Shown: piece by piece, positions 34,556-42,770 of the stretch
Numbering within the stretch: position 1 is the stretch's first letter
Layout: the number at the start of each line of letters is the position of its first letter
DNA from: Candidatus Bathyarchaeota archaeon
GTDB lineage: Archaea > Thermoproteota > Bathyarchaeia > TCS64
NCBI GenBank assembly: GCA_026014875.1
Contig: JAOZHO010000015.1
Span: forward strand, 62,001-126,000
DNA: 64,000 nucleotides
Direction of reading: 5' to 3'
Made by a program: the position numbers and the translations under genes
Notes under the pieces: model-generated
Database searches by the model: none
Told to the model about the DNA's origin: nothing
Seen by the model: the letters and a program-made list of their open reading frames with translations, nothing else

Positions 34556-35503
34556 ATGGGAGCACACATCGCGATTGTGGGAAACGGGCGCATAGGACGC
34601 CCCACCGCATACACGCTCTTCAGCGAGCGCCTCGGAGACGAGTACAGCCTCGTCGACGTGAAACCCGGCCAGGCCTGGGCCTTCGGGGAGGAGCTGAGGC
34701 ACGTGGCGGCGAGCCTGAGGTACGACGTCAAGATCAACACCTACGAGAAAGACGAGGGCGTGAAGGGGGCCGACCTCGTCGTGGTCTGCCCGGGGAAGCC
34801 CCGGATACCCGGGGTCCAGATGGACCGGAGGGAGCTGGTGGGCGCGAACGCCGAGATCGTCAACCACATAGCGGAGGTGATGCCCGGGAACAACCCGGAT
34901 GCGATCTGGGTCATAGTCACCAACCCCGTGGACGCCATGGCCACCCTCTTCAAGAAGGTCTCGGGGGCCGACTATGTCATCGGCACCGGGGACCACCCCG
35001 ACACCCTCAGGATGAGGACAAAGGTCTCCCTGGATCTCGGGGTTCCCGTCTCCAAGATCGAGGGCTTCGTCGGGGGGGAGCACGGCTCCGCGGCCTACCC
35101 CCTCTGGTCCACCATCAGTGTGGGGGGGAAGCCCCTGGAGGATTATCTCTCTGGATCCGGGAAGGAGCTGGACAGGGAGGCGGTGACCGGATACGTGCGG
35201 GGGGTCTCCAAGAAGGTGGTGGACATCATCGGGGGCACCGAGGTGGGGCCCGCCGCGGGGTTCAGGGACATCGTGCGCTCCATCCTGGAGGACCGGGGGG
35301 AGACCTACAGCGTGGCCCAGAGCCTGCAGCTCCCGGGGATACCGGAACCAGTGAACGTCAACGTCCCCACGAGGGTCGGCAAAGTGATTGGCCCCAACAT
35401 CTGGGACGAACTTAGCGAGGAAGACAGGGCCAACATCGCCAAGGCCGCCAAGGCCATCTACGCCAACTACCAGACCGGCATGAAGGCCGTAGGCAAAGCC
35501 TAG
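34556..35503 (+). CDS. Lactate/malate dehydrogenase family protein
   Basis: 315-residue NAD(P)-dependent 2-hydroxyacid dehydrogenase. Rossmann motif GNGRIGRP (residues 9-16) and the NAD-type Asp in LVDVKPG are at the N-terminus. Substrate-binding arginines are plausible in GKPRIPGVQMDRREL, then VTNPVDAMATLF. The active-site His is in GGEHGSAAYPLWS. The usual GT-LDS-R segment reads GTGDHPDTLRMRTKVSLDLG, an unusual variant. Substrate (malate vs other) not certain. Confidence 0.85.
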   Translation: MGAHIAIVGNGRIGRPTAYTLFSERLGDEYSLVDVKPGQAWAFGEELRHVAASLRYDVKINTYEKDEGVKGADLVVVCPGKPRIPGVQMDRRELVGANAEIVNHIAEVMPGNNPDAIWVIVTNPVDAMATLFKKVSGADYVIGTGDHPDTLRMRTKVSLDLGVPVSKIEGFVGGEHGSAAYPLWSTISVGGKPLEDYLSGSGKELDREAVTGYVRGVSKKVVDIIGGTEVGPAAGFRDIVRSILEDRGETYSVAQSLQLPGIPEPVNVNVPTRVGKVIGPNIWDELSEEDRANIAKAAKAIYANYQTGMKAVGKA

Positions 35504-35703
35504 ACGCTCCCCAAGGGCGGACAGCGACCTGGGTCACGGCACCTTTCCCGGGAACATCTTCTTGCGTAGAGGCGTCGATGTTCCTCCTGAACTCTATGCA
35601 GACCACCTTACCATCCCCGTCTTTCCCCGCGAGGCCGGCTGCAACCGAGCTGCCCCAACGAAGCATCAGATCGCTTAAAGTCCCCGCCCCCGTTGGCTAT
35701 CCG

Positions 35704-36237
35704 ATGCAGCGCATCAACATCGTCGGGACTACAGGTTCTGGGAAGACCACAGTGGCGAGGAGGATCGCCGAGGCGCTGGGGTGCCCCCACGTCGAGCTCG
35801 ATGCGCTGCACTGGGAGCCCGGCTGGGAGGAGGCCCCCGGCGATGAGTTGAGGGAGCGGGTGTCGGAGGCGACCCGGGGAAGCTCGTGGGTCGTGGACGG
35901 GAACTACGGCAAGGTCCGGGACATCGTCTGGGGCCGGGCCGACACAGTCATCTGGCTCGACTACAGGTTCCCCCGGATCTTCCTGAGGCTGCTGTGGCGC
36001 ACCCTGCGGAGGGGGGTCCTGAGGGAGGAGATCTGGAACGGCAACCGGGAGAGCCTGACCATGGCGCTCAGCAAGGACTCCATACTGCTTTGGGCGATCA
36101 CCAGCTACCCGAAAAATAAGGAGGAATATCCTAAACTGATGGCGGATCCTGAATACACTCACATCCGGTTCCTCCGTCACAGCTCGCCTCGGGAAACCGA
36201 GGAATGGCTAAAGTCGCTGGGAAGCAGTTCTGATTGA
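35704..36237 (+). CDS. P-loop kinase-like protein (DNA topology modulation / AdK-like)
   Basis: 178 residues from ATG 35704 with Walker A GTTGSGKTTVARRIAE (residues 7-22), then a conserved ELDALHWEPGW and WVVDGNYGKVRDIVWGRADT. This pattern matches small P-loop NTPases annotated as 'topology modulation' or adenylate-kinase-like proteins. The phosphate acceptor is unknown. Confidence 0.8.
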   Translation: MQRINIVGTTGSGKTTVARRIAEALGCPHVELDALHWEPGWEEAPGDELRERVSEATRGSSWVVDGNYGKVRDIVWGRADTVIWLDYRFPRIFLRLLWRTLRRGVLREEIWNGNRESLTMALSKDSILLWAITSYPKNKEEYPKLMADPEYTHIRFLRHSSPRETEEWLKSLGSSSD

Positions 36238-36244
36238 GCCTGCC

Positions 36245-36673
36245 TCACTCCAGCTCGAATATGAAGTGGCAGCACTCGTCGCCGTCCATCAGGGTCTTGG
36301 GTCTCCTGAACCTGATGTCCGGGTTGAACCCCTCGACGACGGCATAGTCCCCCATGCAGATCATCTTCATCCCCACGTCTGCGGCGTTGAACCTCTGAAA
36401 GTTCTCGGCGTGAGCGCACCGGGTGACGACGACCTCCAGGGCCTCCCGGCTCTTCCTCACCACCCGGTACTCGTGGACCCTCTCGATGAAGAGCCTGAAG
36501 AGGTACTCGGGATCGCTCCTCCCGGTCTCCTCGGCGATCTCCCTCCACCTCTCCCTGCTCCGTGCGTTCTTGTACTCGGCCAGCGCCTCTAGAGCCCCGG
36601 CGCCGTACTCCTCCTCGAGGAAGCGGGCCGCGGAGACGAGGAGCATGTCCCGATTGAAGATATCCTTCGACAT
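36245..36673 (-). CDS. L-2-amino-thiazoline-4-carboxylic acid hydrolase-like protein
   Basis: About 142 residues from ATG 36673. The segment VVVTRCAHAENFQRFNAADV then GMKMICMGDYAVVEGFNPDI, with a C-terminal DGDECCHFIFELE, resembles the ATC-hydrolase family (Pfam 14196 type). Two Cys residues in the C-terminal strand are typical. Physiological substrate in archaea unknown. Confidence 0.7.
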   Translation of the reverse strand: MSKDIFNRDMLLVSAARFLEEEYGAGALEALAEYKNARSRERWREIAEETGRSDPEYLFRLFIERVHEYRVVRKSREALEVVVTRCAHAENFQRFNAADVGMKMICMGDYAVVEGFNPDIRFRRPKTLMDGDECCHFIFELE

Positions 36674-36703
36674 ATGATTCAAACCCCCAGTGCGTTTATA
36701 GCC

Positions 36704-37150
36704 CTAGGGGACACTCCTGAGGACCTCTCCAGCCCAGCTGGCCGCCCGCTCGAGCTCCCCCTCCTTAAGGGGTCCCTTGGTGGCCTCGACGAAGAATCCC
36801 TCGGGCTCCACGATGAGGTTGCCTCCCTTCTTCTTCAGGGGGTTGGCGATCCTCCCCGCCGCGTAGCCGAAGACCTTCGCCAGTCCCGAGGAGAATCGGG
36901 TATCAAACGATGCTATGTTGATGCCCTCTATGGCGGTCGCCGGGGCTTTCCTGAGGAAGATCTGGACCGCTCCCATCGGCCTGCCTCCGTGGGTGGGGGA
37001 GCCGACGATGAGGAGATCGACTGATTCAAGTTCTGACGGGCCCGCCTCGCTCGCGTGGAGCACTCTCGCCCCGGGGATGGCGTCCCCGATGGCTCTGGCG
37101 ATCTTCTCGGTGTTACCGTATTGCGAGTCATATACAACCAGGACTTTCAC
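36704..37150 (-). CDS. Flavodoxin family protein
   Basis: 148 residues; the phosphate-binding loop YDSQYGNTEKIARAIGDAI (FMN) and the LIVGSPTHGG segment are the standard flavodoxin signatures. Long enough to be a complete short-chain flavodoxin. Carries electrons to unknown partners. Confidence 0.92.
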   Translation of the reverse strand: MKVLVVYDSQYGNTEKIARAIGDAIPGARVLHASEAGPSELESVDLLIVGSPTHGGRPMGAVQIFLRKAPATAIEGINIASFDTRFSSGLAKVFGYAAGRIANPLKKKGGNLIVEPEGFFVEATKGPLKEGELERAASWAGEVLRSVP

Positions 37151-37248
37151 TTGGATTCCCCGGTATAATGGGGCTTTATTGAGAGATAAACCCTGAGTTC
37201 CGGTGCCTGTTATCTATCAGGTATCCCCAGTTCATTGGGAGAGCCTCG

Positions 37249-37806
37249 ATGATCGACCTCAGTGAATGGCATCGTGAGGACCCCGATGGATCCATGAGAG
37301 TCCAAGGGGGCAGGGTCAGCTGGGTGAAGGCCGACAGGAGCGCCGTGAGGTACATCGGCAGAGAGGCCCAGGTGAAGGATGGCTTCCGCCACAGCTTCAC
37401 GGTCTGCATCGAGGAGGGCCACGTGGAGGACGAGCTGAACCGGGGTCTCCTCAGGCTCTGGGAACTCAGGCGGGGCTGGGAGGACCGGATCTGGATCTAC
37501 GCCCGGAAGACCCAGGCCGGTTGGACGGTCCACTTCGAGCAGCGGCATCAGGGACAGGACCTCTGGGCCTTCCACGGAGAGGACCCCCTCGCCTGGGGAC
37601 GGAGATACACGGTCGAACTCCAGAGGACCGGGGACATGCACAGGCTCCGAGTCATGAACGGAGAGACTGATGAGGTGTGTGTCGACTCCGGGGAGGTCAA
37701 GGGCTTGAGCCAATCCTTCGACTGGATCTGGATCGCATCCACACTCAAATCCCGCAGGAACAACGGGAACTGGAGCACCGGCTACATAGAGAACCTGATA
37801 ATATAG
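37249..37806 (+). CDS. Concanavalin A-like (LamG/GH16-fold) domain protein
   Basis: 185 residues; alternating strands with WIYARKTQAGWTVHFEQR, then RRYTVELQRTGDMHRLRVMN and a closing W-I-A-STL, the usual pattern of a jelly-roll lectin/glucanase-like domain. No signal peptide or catalytic E-x-D-x-E motif is visible. Likely a carbohydrate- or ligand-binding protein; assignment from fold pattern only. Confidence 0.5.
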   Translation: MIDLSEWHREDPDGSMRVQGGRVSWVKADRSAVRYIGREAQVKDGFRHSFTVCIEEGHVEDELNRGLLRLWELRRGWEDRIWIYARKTQAGWTVHFEQRHQGQDLWAFHGEDPLAWGRRYTVELQRTGDMHRLRVMNGETDEVCVDSGEVKGLSQSFDWIWIASTLKSRRNNGNWSTGYIENLII

Positions 37807-37857
37807 CTCACTCTCGGCACACGCGAGCCGTTCCAGATAAACCAATACGCAAGTGGA

Positions 37858-38781
37858 CTAGGGAATCAATAACGGGCTCCTGTTCTGTCTGCTCATCCAG
37901 AGAAGGGCGGTTATTAGTCCCAGCCACACGGCGGCTGCCGGAAAGCCGGGGATTCCGATCTGTTTTTTCGCGGGCGCGACGACGGTGATCTCGAAGGATG
38001 TTTGCGCGTCGTCGCCCATTACCCATTCGTCGTTCAGTCTGTAGGGAACCTCCGCCTGATACGTGTAGGTTCCCGGGTCTGTTGGGGCGTCAAATTCTAG
38101 GCTGTATGTTTTGGATGCCTCTGAGCCTACGGTGTCCTCTGTCTGATCCTCGTAGACGCCTGTTTCAGGGTTGTAGATGCCGGGTTTGATGGATGTGGTC
38201 GAGTCGAAGATCCATCCCACCTTCAGGTCTACCGAGGCCAATGCTCCGGGGGCTACTTCTTCGTCGTATGTTATGTCCTCGATCCAGATCTCTCTGCGTC
38301 CCAGTTCCCGGATGGCGATGTGGAACTCGTGGAGGTGTTTTATCGTGTAACTTTCGGGTCCCGCGAGGCTCTCTCCAACCTGAAAGTAGACCACGATGTC
38401 CCACAACCCGGGCATATCGGCGGCGGGGGTGTCCTTTATGGGGACCCGGGACTCTATCTGGTAGTCCCCGAAGTCGCCGGACCATCCGGATGAGGACTCT
38501 GCGCCAAAGTCCTCGTAGAAGTATAGTTCTCCTGCGGGGTTGTAGACCTCGATTCGGTGGGTCTCCGTGCCCGTGGGGTTGAACATTATCACCTTGATGT
38601 AGATCGCCTCGTCATCGGGAGAGAAGTTGACCACCGAGTCCGTGCTGCTGTCGCTGTCCCCTGAGTAGTCATAGGTCACGGGGGGGTTGACGTAGGGCTC
38701 ATCTGTCACCTGTGCGCCTACGCATGAAACGACCAGGGAGAAGAACATCAGGGTCAGGAGAATTGATCGTGTATACTTCAT
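37858..38781 (-). CDS. Secreted Ig-like domain protein with C-terminal membrane anchor
   Basis: 307 residues: signal peptide (MKYTRSILLTLMFFSLVVSC, then VGAQ), two or three beta-sandwich domains, and a C-terminal hydrophobic segment just after IPGFPAAAVWLG, followed by basic residues. The PGF just before a terminal helix is reminiscent of archaeosortase PGF-CTERM tails, but only by appearance. Surface protein of unknown ligand. Convergent with the gene at 37249. Confidence 0.7.
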   Translation of the reverse strand: MKYTRSILLTLMFFSLVVSCVGAQVTDEPYVNPPVTYDYSGDSDSSTDSVVNFSPDDEAIYIKVIMFNPTGTETHRIEVYNPAGELYFYEDFGAESSSGWSGDFGDYQIESRVPIKDTPAADMPGLWDIVVYFQVGESLAGPESYTIKHLHEFHIAIRELGRREIWIEDITYDEEVAPGALASVDLKVGWIFDSTTSIKPGIYNPETGVYEDQTEDTVGSEASKTYSLEFDAPTDPGTYTYQAEVPYRLNDEWVMGDDAQTSFEITVVAPAKKQIGIPGFPAAAVWLGLITALLWMSRQNRSPLLIP

Positions 38782-38960
38782 CTAGTTCACCTGACTACAG
38801 TTTCTTGAAATACCTAAAAGTTTATGCAATCACCTAAAACCTGAGCAAATTATAATACTAGTCCAAAATGCTGGCGACTATTCAGACTAACAATCAAGGA
38901 AGCCCATTCCAACGATATTACCGAAAAAAACTAAAAAAACAACTAAACACAGGGGAGAAC

Positions 38961-38998
38961 AATGGAAGCTGGGATTAGATTTGAATAAATGATCCCGC
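38961..38998 (-). repeat. tRNA T-arm-like element A
   Basis: In the gene-poor 38782-39091 spacer, the minus strand reads ATCATTTATTCAAATCTAA then TCCCAGCTTCC. This is like the last third of a tRNA (TTCAAATC T-loop followed by an acceptor-like CCC). The plus-strand flank GGGGAGAACAATGG resembles flanks of copies E and F. No D-arm or anticodon arm is recognisable. The rest of the spacer is AT-rich with the promoter of the AbrB gene and shows nothing else. Confidence 0.45.
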
Positions 38999-39091
38999 TT
39001 GAAGTACCCACCTTTAAGGCATTATTTGGTGAAATGTTTAAATTTGGGAATTTCTTGATATTTGGTGGAGCTGGTCTGATTGGAGGAAAGC

Positions 39092-39322
39092 GTGGTTAAA
39101 AGGATGGACTCTCAGGGGCGTGTCTCCATCCCCGTGGAGTGGCGGAGGGGCTGGAAATCAGACAGGGTGGTGCTGAGGCGCCTCGGGGACAGGATCGAGG
39201 TGACCCCCATCGAGCCCGTCCCCCCCTCCAGCCTCTTCGACTCCATCGAGGCGGGGGACGACGTGGACTTCACGGACCCCCACTCCCTGAGAAAATCCCT
39301 CGTGGAGCCGGGGGAGCCTTGA
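39092..39322 (+). CDS. AbrB/MazE-like antitoxin
   Basis: 76 residues from GTG 39092, with Shine-Dalgarno GGAGG at 39082-39086 (a longer TTG start at 39080 is also in frame). The swapped-hairpin core VVKRMDSQGRVSIPVEWRRG is classic AbrB. The tail binds the neighbouring toxin. It overlaps the PIN gene by 4 bp (TTGA), the standard VapBC layout, and probably autoregulates this operon. Confidence 0.85.
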   Translation: MVKRMDSQGRVSIPVEWRRGWKSDRVVLRRLGDRIEVTPIEPVPPSSLFDSIEAGDDVDFTDPHSLRKSLVEPGEP

Positions 39323-39747
39323 GGTTCATCGACTCCAACGTCTTCCTCCACGCCCTCCTGAGGCCCCGCAGGGAGCTCACCGGGGAGGAGCTCCGGGTCA
39401 AGGAGAGCGCCAAGGGGATCATAACGGGTATCGAGGGGGGAGAGGCTGTGGCCACCTCCACGGTCCACCTCTCGGAGGTGATCAACATCGTCGAGTCCGG
39501 GCTCGGGCTCCAGAGGTCCCGGGGGCTTCTGGCCTGGGCCATCACGACGCCCAACTTGGTTGTGTACCCCACGAGCCTCAGGGATTACGAGGGGGCCCTC
39601 GTGGTGGCGAGGGAGGAGAATGTGAGCGTCAACGACGCATTGGTATACCAGTTGATGAGGGAGCACGAGCTGGACGAGGTATATTCCTTCAACAAGCACT
39701 TCGACCGACTGAGGGGCATAACGAGATTACCCCTCAGCCAGGACTAA
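39319..39747 (+). CDS. PIN-domain toxin (VapC-like)
   Basis: About 142 residues beginning with TTG 39319, overlapping the antitoxin stop. The opening RFIDSNVFLHALL carries the first catalytic Asp, VHLSEVINIVE the conserved acidic residue, and VSVNDALVYQLMRE, then VYSFNKHFDRL the final D/D-like set. PIN RNases cleave tRNA or mRNA when free of antitoxin. Confidence 0.85.
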   Translation: MRFIDSNVFLHALLRPRRELTGEELRVKESAKGIITGIEGGEAVATSTVHLSEVINIVESGLGLQRSRGLLAWAITTPNLVVYPTSLRDYEGALVVAREENVSVNDALVYQLMREHELDEVYSFNKHFDRLRGITRLPLSQD

Positions 39748-39844
39748 TTTTGAACACTGGAAAAACATCGCCGGGTCATAAGATTCACACGGAACCGGGA
39801 ACATACGAACCCCTTGTCAGATGCTACCACTCACAACAACCGGT

Positions 39845-39923
39845 AGCGGAGGGGTAGGTTTGAACAATCGACCTTTGGGTCATTAGCCTTACGGGCTAAC
39901 CTGTCTGCTACATGTGCACCGCT
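39845..39923 (-). pseudogene. Degenerate tRNA-like element B (initiator tRNA-Met-like)
   Basis: Minus-strand 79-nt element with a 7-bp acceptor-like stem (AGCGGTG against CTCCGCT, 6 of 7 pairs), D-region AGCAGACAGGTTAGC, and an anticodon-loop-like CTAATGA where initiator tRNA-Met has CTCATAA. The 3' portion is GGTCGATTGTTCAAACC. Layout follows an archaeal initiator tRNA-Met, but the anticodon position reads AAT and the T-stem is mostly unpaired, so it is probably not functional. Confidence 0.6.
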
Positions 39924-39933
39924 GAGGGCCCCC

Positions 39934-39982
39934 CCCAATTCTTATCCTCAATGGAATGGGCATCCGAGTGGTTTCGATAAAA
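39934..39982. repeat. 49-bp dispersed repeat copy 1
   Basis: CCCAATTCTTATCCTC followed by GGAATGGGCATCCGAG and GGTTTCGATAAAA. It aligns without gaps to 44488-44536 at 38 of 49 positions by eye. It lies between tRNA-like element B and repeat B2, in the gene-free spacer 39748-40097. Confidence 0.55.
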
Positions 39983-39996
39983 CCGACACTTTTCTC

Positions 39997-40032
39997 GCTG
40001 AGGGCGGGGGGCTCCTAGATTTAAACAAGAAC
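39997..40032. repeat. Short repeat B2 of the GGGGCTCC-AGATTTA family
   Basis: GCTGAGGGCGGGGGGCTCC then TAGATTTAAACAAGAAC. It shares the GC-rich block followed by AGATTTA with repeats at 50971, 55223 and 58791. On the minus strand it looks like a T-loop/acceptor half of a tRNA. No gene is present between 39748 and 40097. Confidence 0.45.
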
Positions 40033-40097
40033 GGAAGAAAGAGCATTAGAAAAAAGTCTGATTTGAAATCACTGGACGTTCAACTTGGGCAAATTCT

Positions 40098-40439
40098 TTA
40101 GTTTAGGAACTTTGTCGGCTCGGTGGGGAACGGTACTTTTACCACTAGGATTCTCAGTCTCTCGTCGCTTTCATTGTACCAGCAATGCATGATGCCCTTC
40201 GGGCTGTCAATCATGGTGTCTTTCGCCACCTCTTTTTTCTCGTCGCCGATCTCTACTACGCCTCTCCCCTCAAGCACATAGAAGAAGACATCAACAGGGG
40301 TGATGTGTTGTCTGAGTTTTTCCCCCGGCTCCAGGGTAATCTGCATTATCGAGGCATGTTCCGAAGTGTAGAGTTTCTGGGACTTTACGCCGTGGGGGTT
40401 CTTCACCACCTCGGCTTCGTCGATGCGAATGGCCTTCAT
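40098..40439 (-). CDS. Cupin-domain protein
   Basis: 113 residues with a single cupin barrel: EPGEKLRQHITPVDVFFYVL, then GRGVVEIGDEKKEVAKDTMI and GIMHCWYNESDERLRILVVK. Two of the usual metal-site histidines (LRQHITP and MHCW) are visible. Function unknown; possibly a small-molecule sensor or epimerase-like enzyme. Confidence 0.85.
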   Translation of the reverse strand: MKAIRIDEAEVVKNPHGVKSQKLYTSEHASIMQITLEPGEKLRQHITPVDVFFYVLEGRGVVEIGDEKKEVAKDTMIDSPKGIMHCWYNESDERLRILVVKVPFPTEPTKFLN

Positions 40440-40481
40440 TTTATCAATGTTAAGAGTTTATAGCGCGGGATATAACCTCTG

Positions 40482-40940
40482 CTAGTCATGGGCCTGATTT
40501 TTTCCCTCGCGTAATGTTTCGTATGCTTTCTGGGCTCTTTCATTCCTGAATTTTGTAAGCTTGAACGCGGAGAAGGGCTGCATTTCCGTAAATGGGTTTC
40601 TGAACCTGACGCTGTTGGCGTGGAGCATGATGAAGCCCATTCTGATGGCTTCCCGCAGCGACCCGTTCTCGTTGTTTTGAAAGGCATCCATGGCTTTCTT
40701 TATCTGCTCTTCCTCCACCCAGGCGCTTATCCTTGTTCTCTCGTCGCCGAAGGAGAGCTTGGAGAACGATCGAGATATTCCGAAGGCCCCCTCTATTATT
40801 ATGGGTGCTTCTTCTCTGTAGCCTATTCCCAGATCGATCAGATCTCTTACTATGTCACTCAGATGACGGTCTGCAATATCGGCCATCTTTTGCATTTGCT
40901 CTTTTAATATGCTCTCGATTCTTATGGCGATGAGCTTCAT
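40482..40940 (-). CDS. Possible ribbon-helix-helix regulator or antitoxin-like protein
   Basis: 152 residues. The N-terminus MKLIAIRIESILKEQMQKMA then DIADRHLSDIVRDLIDLGIG is like a ribbon-helix-helix with a beta strand and two helices. The rest is helical and charged. I do not recognise a full family. A TATA-like region (ACATATATATA, about 40960-40972) lies in front. Possibly a regulator of the neighbouring NapH-like gene. Confidence 0.5.
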   Translation of the reverse strand: MKLIAIRIESILKEQMQKMADIADRHLSDIVRDLIDLGIGYREEAPIIIEGAFGISRSFSKLSFGDERTRISAWVEEEQIKKAMDAFQNNENGSLREAIRMGFIMLHANSVRFRNPFTEMQPFSAFKLTKFRNERAQKAYETLREGKNQAHD

Positions 40941-41009
40941 GCCGTGTATGACAGATTGGCATATGTATATATATGTCTGTTTGTATGATAAAGCGTCATA
41001 TAACGAGAG

Positions 41010-41825
41010 ATGTGGGCCATGATAAATCCAGTTTTGCTCAGCAAGTTAGCTCTATGGGTTATAACCATAGTTGCGGCGACAATACTCCTCAGAGGAAAGA
41101 AAATTAACAGCGGGAACAGATTCGGGTTTCTAATTGCTGGGACAATATTATTCGGTTTTATTTATGGTCAGCTTTCCCCGTTGAACCCCAACCCCATGTC
41201 GCTCCTGAACAATCTATTGTTGAATCTGAAGGGGGCTCCCGTGCCCGTACCCCTCCAGCTCTCAATCATAATGCTGTTGTTGATGCTGGGTTTCGTAATC
41301 ATCTCAAACAGGAGCATATGCGGCTGGGGTTGCCAGCTAGGCTTACTCCAGGATGCGCTCTACCGTGTCCCCGCTCCAAAATTCAATGTCTCCAAAAAAG
41401 TCACAGCCACAACCCGCATACTGTTTTTCATTGTTTTCACGGTTTTACTCTTCTACTCCGGGATGAATGTTCTGGGGTTACTGGATCCATTTGGAGTATT
41501 CCAGTTATCCCTGACAACCATCAGCGGCTTAACCCTGCTATCAATAATCTTGGCAAGTACGGTGTTCTACCGACCCTGGTGCAGGTTCCTTTGCCCTTTC
41601 GGTTTAACGGGGTTGGTAGCGGAGCAGTTCAGCCTTTTCAGACCCAGGATTAACAGGGATGAGTGTGTAAACTGTATGCAATGCGTAGCAGCTTGTCCTA
41701 CCGGGGCTATGAAGGATTTTTTCGATGAGAACAGTTTCCACAATGATTGCTTTGCCTGCGGAGAATGCATCCAAGCGTGTAAAGTTGATGCATTAAACTG
41801 GTCAAGGAATCAAAGAAGCACGTAA
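41010..41825 (+). CDS. NapH/MauN-like membrane 4Fe-4S protein
   Basis: 271 residues with about five hydrophobic segments in the first 190. Two Cys motifs typical of this family are NRSICGWGCQLG and YRPWCRFLCPFG. The C-terminus carries two ferredoxin cluster motifs, CVNCMQCVAACP and CFACGECIQACK. Likely an electron-transfer membrane protein; the enzyme it serves is not in the window. Confidence 0.88.
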   Translation: MWAMINPVLLSKLALWVITIVAATILLRGKKINSGNRFGFLIAGTILFGFIYGQLSPLNPNPMSLLNNLLLNLKGAPVPVPLQLSIIMLLLMLGFVIISNRSICGWGCQLGLLQDALYRVPAPKFNVSKKVTATTRILFFIVFTVLLFYSGMNVLGLLDPFGVFQLSLTTISGLTLLSIILASTVFYRPWCRFLCPFGLTGLVAEQFSLFRPRINRDECVNCMQCVAACPTGAMKDFFDENSFHNDCFACGECIQACKVDALNWSRNQRST

Positions 41826-42048
41826 AAACTGCATGCGCTGAATCCTAGCCAAGAAATGCGCTGCGCATTTTTCTTAATCAGGTTTCAACTGTTTAACCAG
41901 TGAATTCCCCAAGAACATAACCCCGGATCCCAAGTCGAAAAAACTCGCCGATGAATATCCTTTATCGACTGTCCACTGACACGGAAAAAGTGTGGCGTGA
42001 GCATTAATAAAGTCATGAACCGTTAGCTCAAACGTAGAAATGATTGAT

Positions 42049-42130
42049 AGCGGGGGGCAGGTTTTAGCTACCGACCTTGGTGGTATGAGTTCCTTAGGCT
42101 AGCCTGGTTTCCCTAACATATTACCTCCGC
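42049..42130 (-). pseudogene. Degenerate tRNA-like element C (tRNA-Met-like)
   Basis: In the 41826-42197 gene-free spacer. The minus-strand element of about 82 nt starts GCGGAGG, with acceptor-like pairing to CCCCGC at the 3' end. An anticodon-loop region contains ACTCATACC (CAT retained). The 3' half is AAGGTCGGTAGCTAAAACC then TGCCCCCCGCT. The order matches initiator tRNA-Met; stems are broken at several positions. Very likely a relic. Confidence 0.55.
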
Positions 42131-42197
42131 AGAGGCTCGTCCTGAGTCAATATCCGTGAAGGCCCTATTCAGGTTCGCTACTATTCTTACCGGTATT

Positions 42198-42476
42198 TCA
42201 CGATTTTTTATATACCCTCTTTCTGGCATCAAGGTGAGTGACGTATACTGTATTCTCATCCTTTTCAACTGTGAAAATAATCCTGTACCTGCTCACCCTT
42301 ATCCTGAATGTTTTCTTCATGCCTCTTATTGTTGCGACATCCATCTCCCTGAGAGACATTGGATAACTCTCAAGTTTCTCCATGGCTTCAGTTATCGCGA
42401 GTTTCTGCCTTTGGTTTTCGATGCCTTTCAGAAACCTGTGAACTCTTAGATGCACGATCACCCTGTACCTAGGCAC
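42198..42476 (-). CDS. RelE/ParE-type toxin
   Basis: 92 residues with the RelE-like fold pattern: FRIRVSRYRIIFTVEKDENT, ending in HLDARKRVYKK. Positively charged groove residues are visible. Such toxins cleave mRNA on the ribosome or poison gyrase. Its gene overlaps the antitoxin gene by 8 bp at the start, fitting a single operon transcribed from the minus strand. Confidence 0.85.
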   Translation of the reverse strand: MPRYRVIVHLRVHRFLKGIENQRQKLAITEAMEKLESYPMSLREMDVATIRGMKKTFRIRVSRYRIIFTVEKDENTVYVTHLDARKRVYKKS

Positions 42477-42681
42477 CTTTGAGTGCCTCGAGGGTCACGT
42501 AATCCCCTTCCTTCATACTCTTTATCGATGATTGGATCTCAGCTATCTCTTCCTCGCTGAGCTTGACCTCGGGTAGACCCCTGATAATCACTTCCTCTAG
42601 GATGGATTCAATCTGGCTCAGCCTCTCGTTCACCTTCCTGACCTCCTCGTATATGGTCTCCAAGGTAGGTTGAGTATCCAT
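42469..42681 (-). CDS. Putative antitoxin partner of RelE
   Basis: About 70 residues starting at ATG 42681 (MDTQPTLETIYEEVRKVNER), a coiled-coil-like helical N-terminus, an acidic segment (LSEEEIAEIQSSIKSMKEGD) and a short C-terminus. Small, acidic, precedes and overlaps the RelE-type toxin gene. The sequence does not match a recognised antitoxin fold for certain. Confidence 0.65.
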   Translation of the reverse strand: MDTQPTLETIYEEVRKVNERLSQIESILEEVIIRGLPEVKLSEEEIAEIQSSIKSMKEGDYVTLEALKGA

Positions 42682-42770
42682 TTCAGACGGGGAATAACAT
42701 CCTCTACGAGCCTTATACACTTTTCTTTAGGAGATGCCGAGAATTATGATGCTTGATTCGATGTAAAAAA

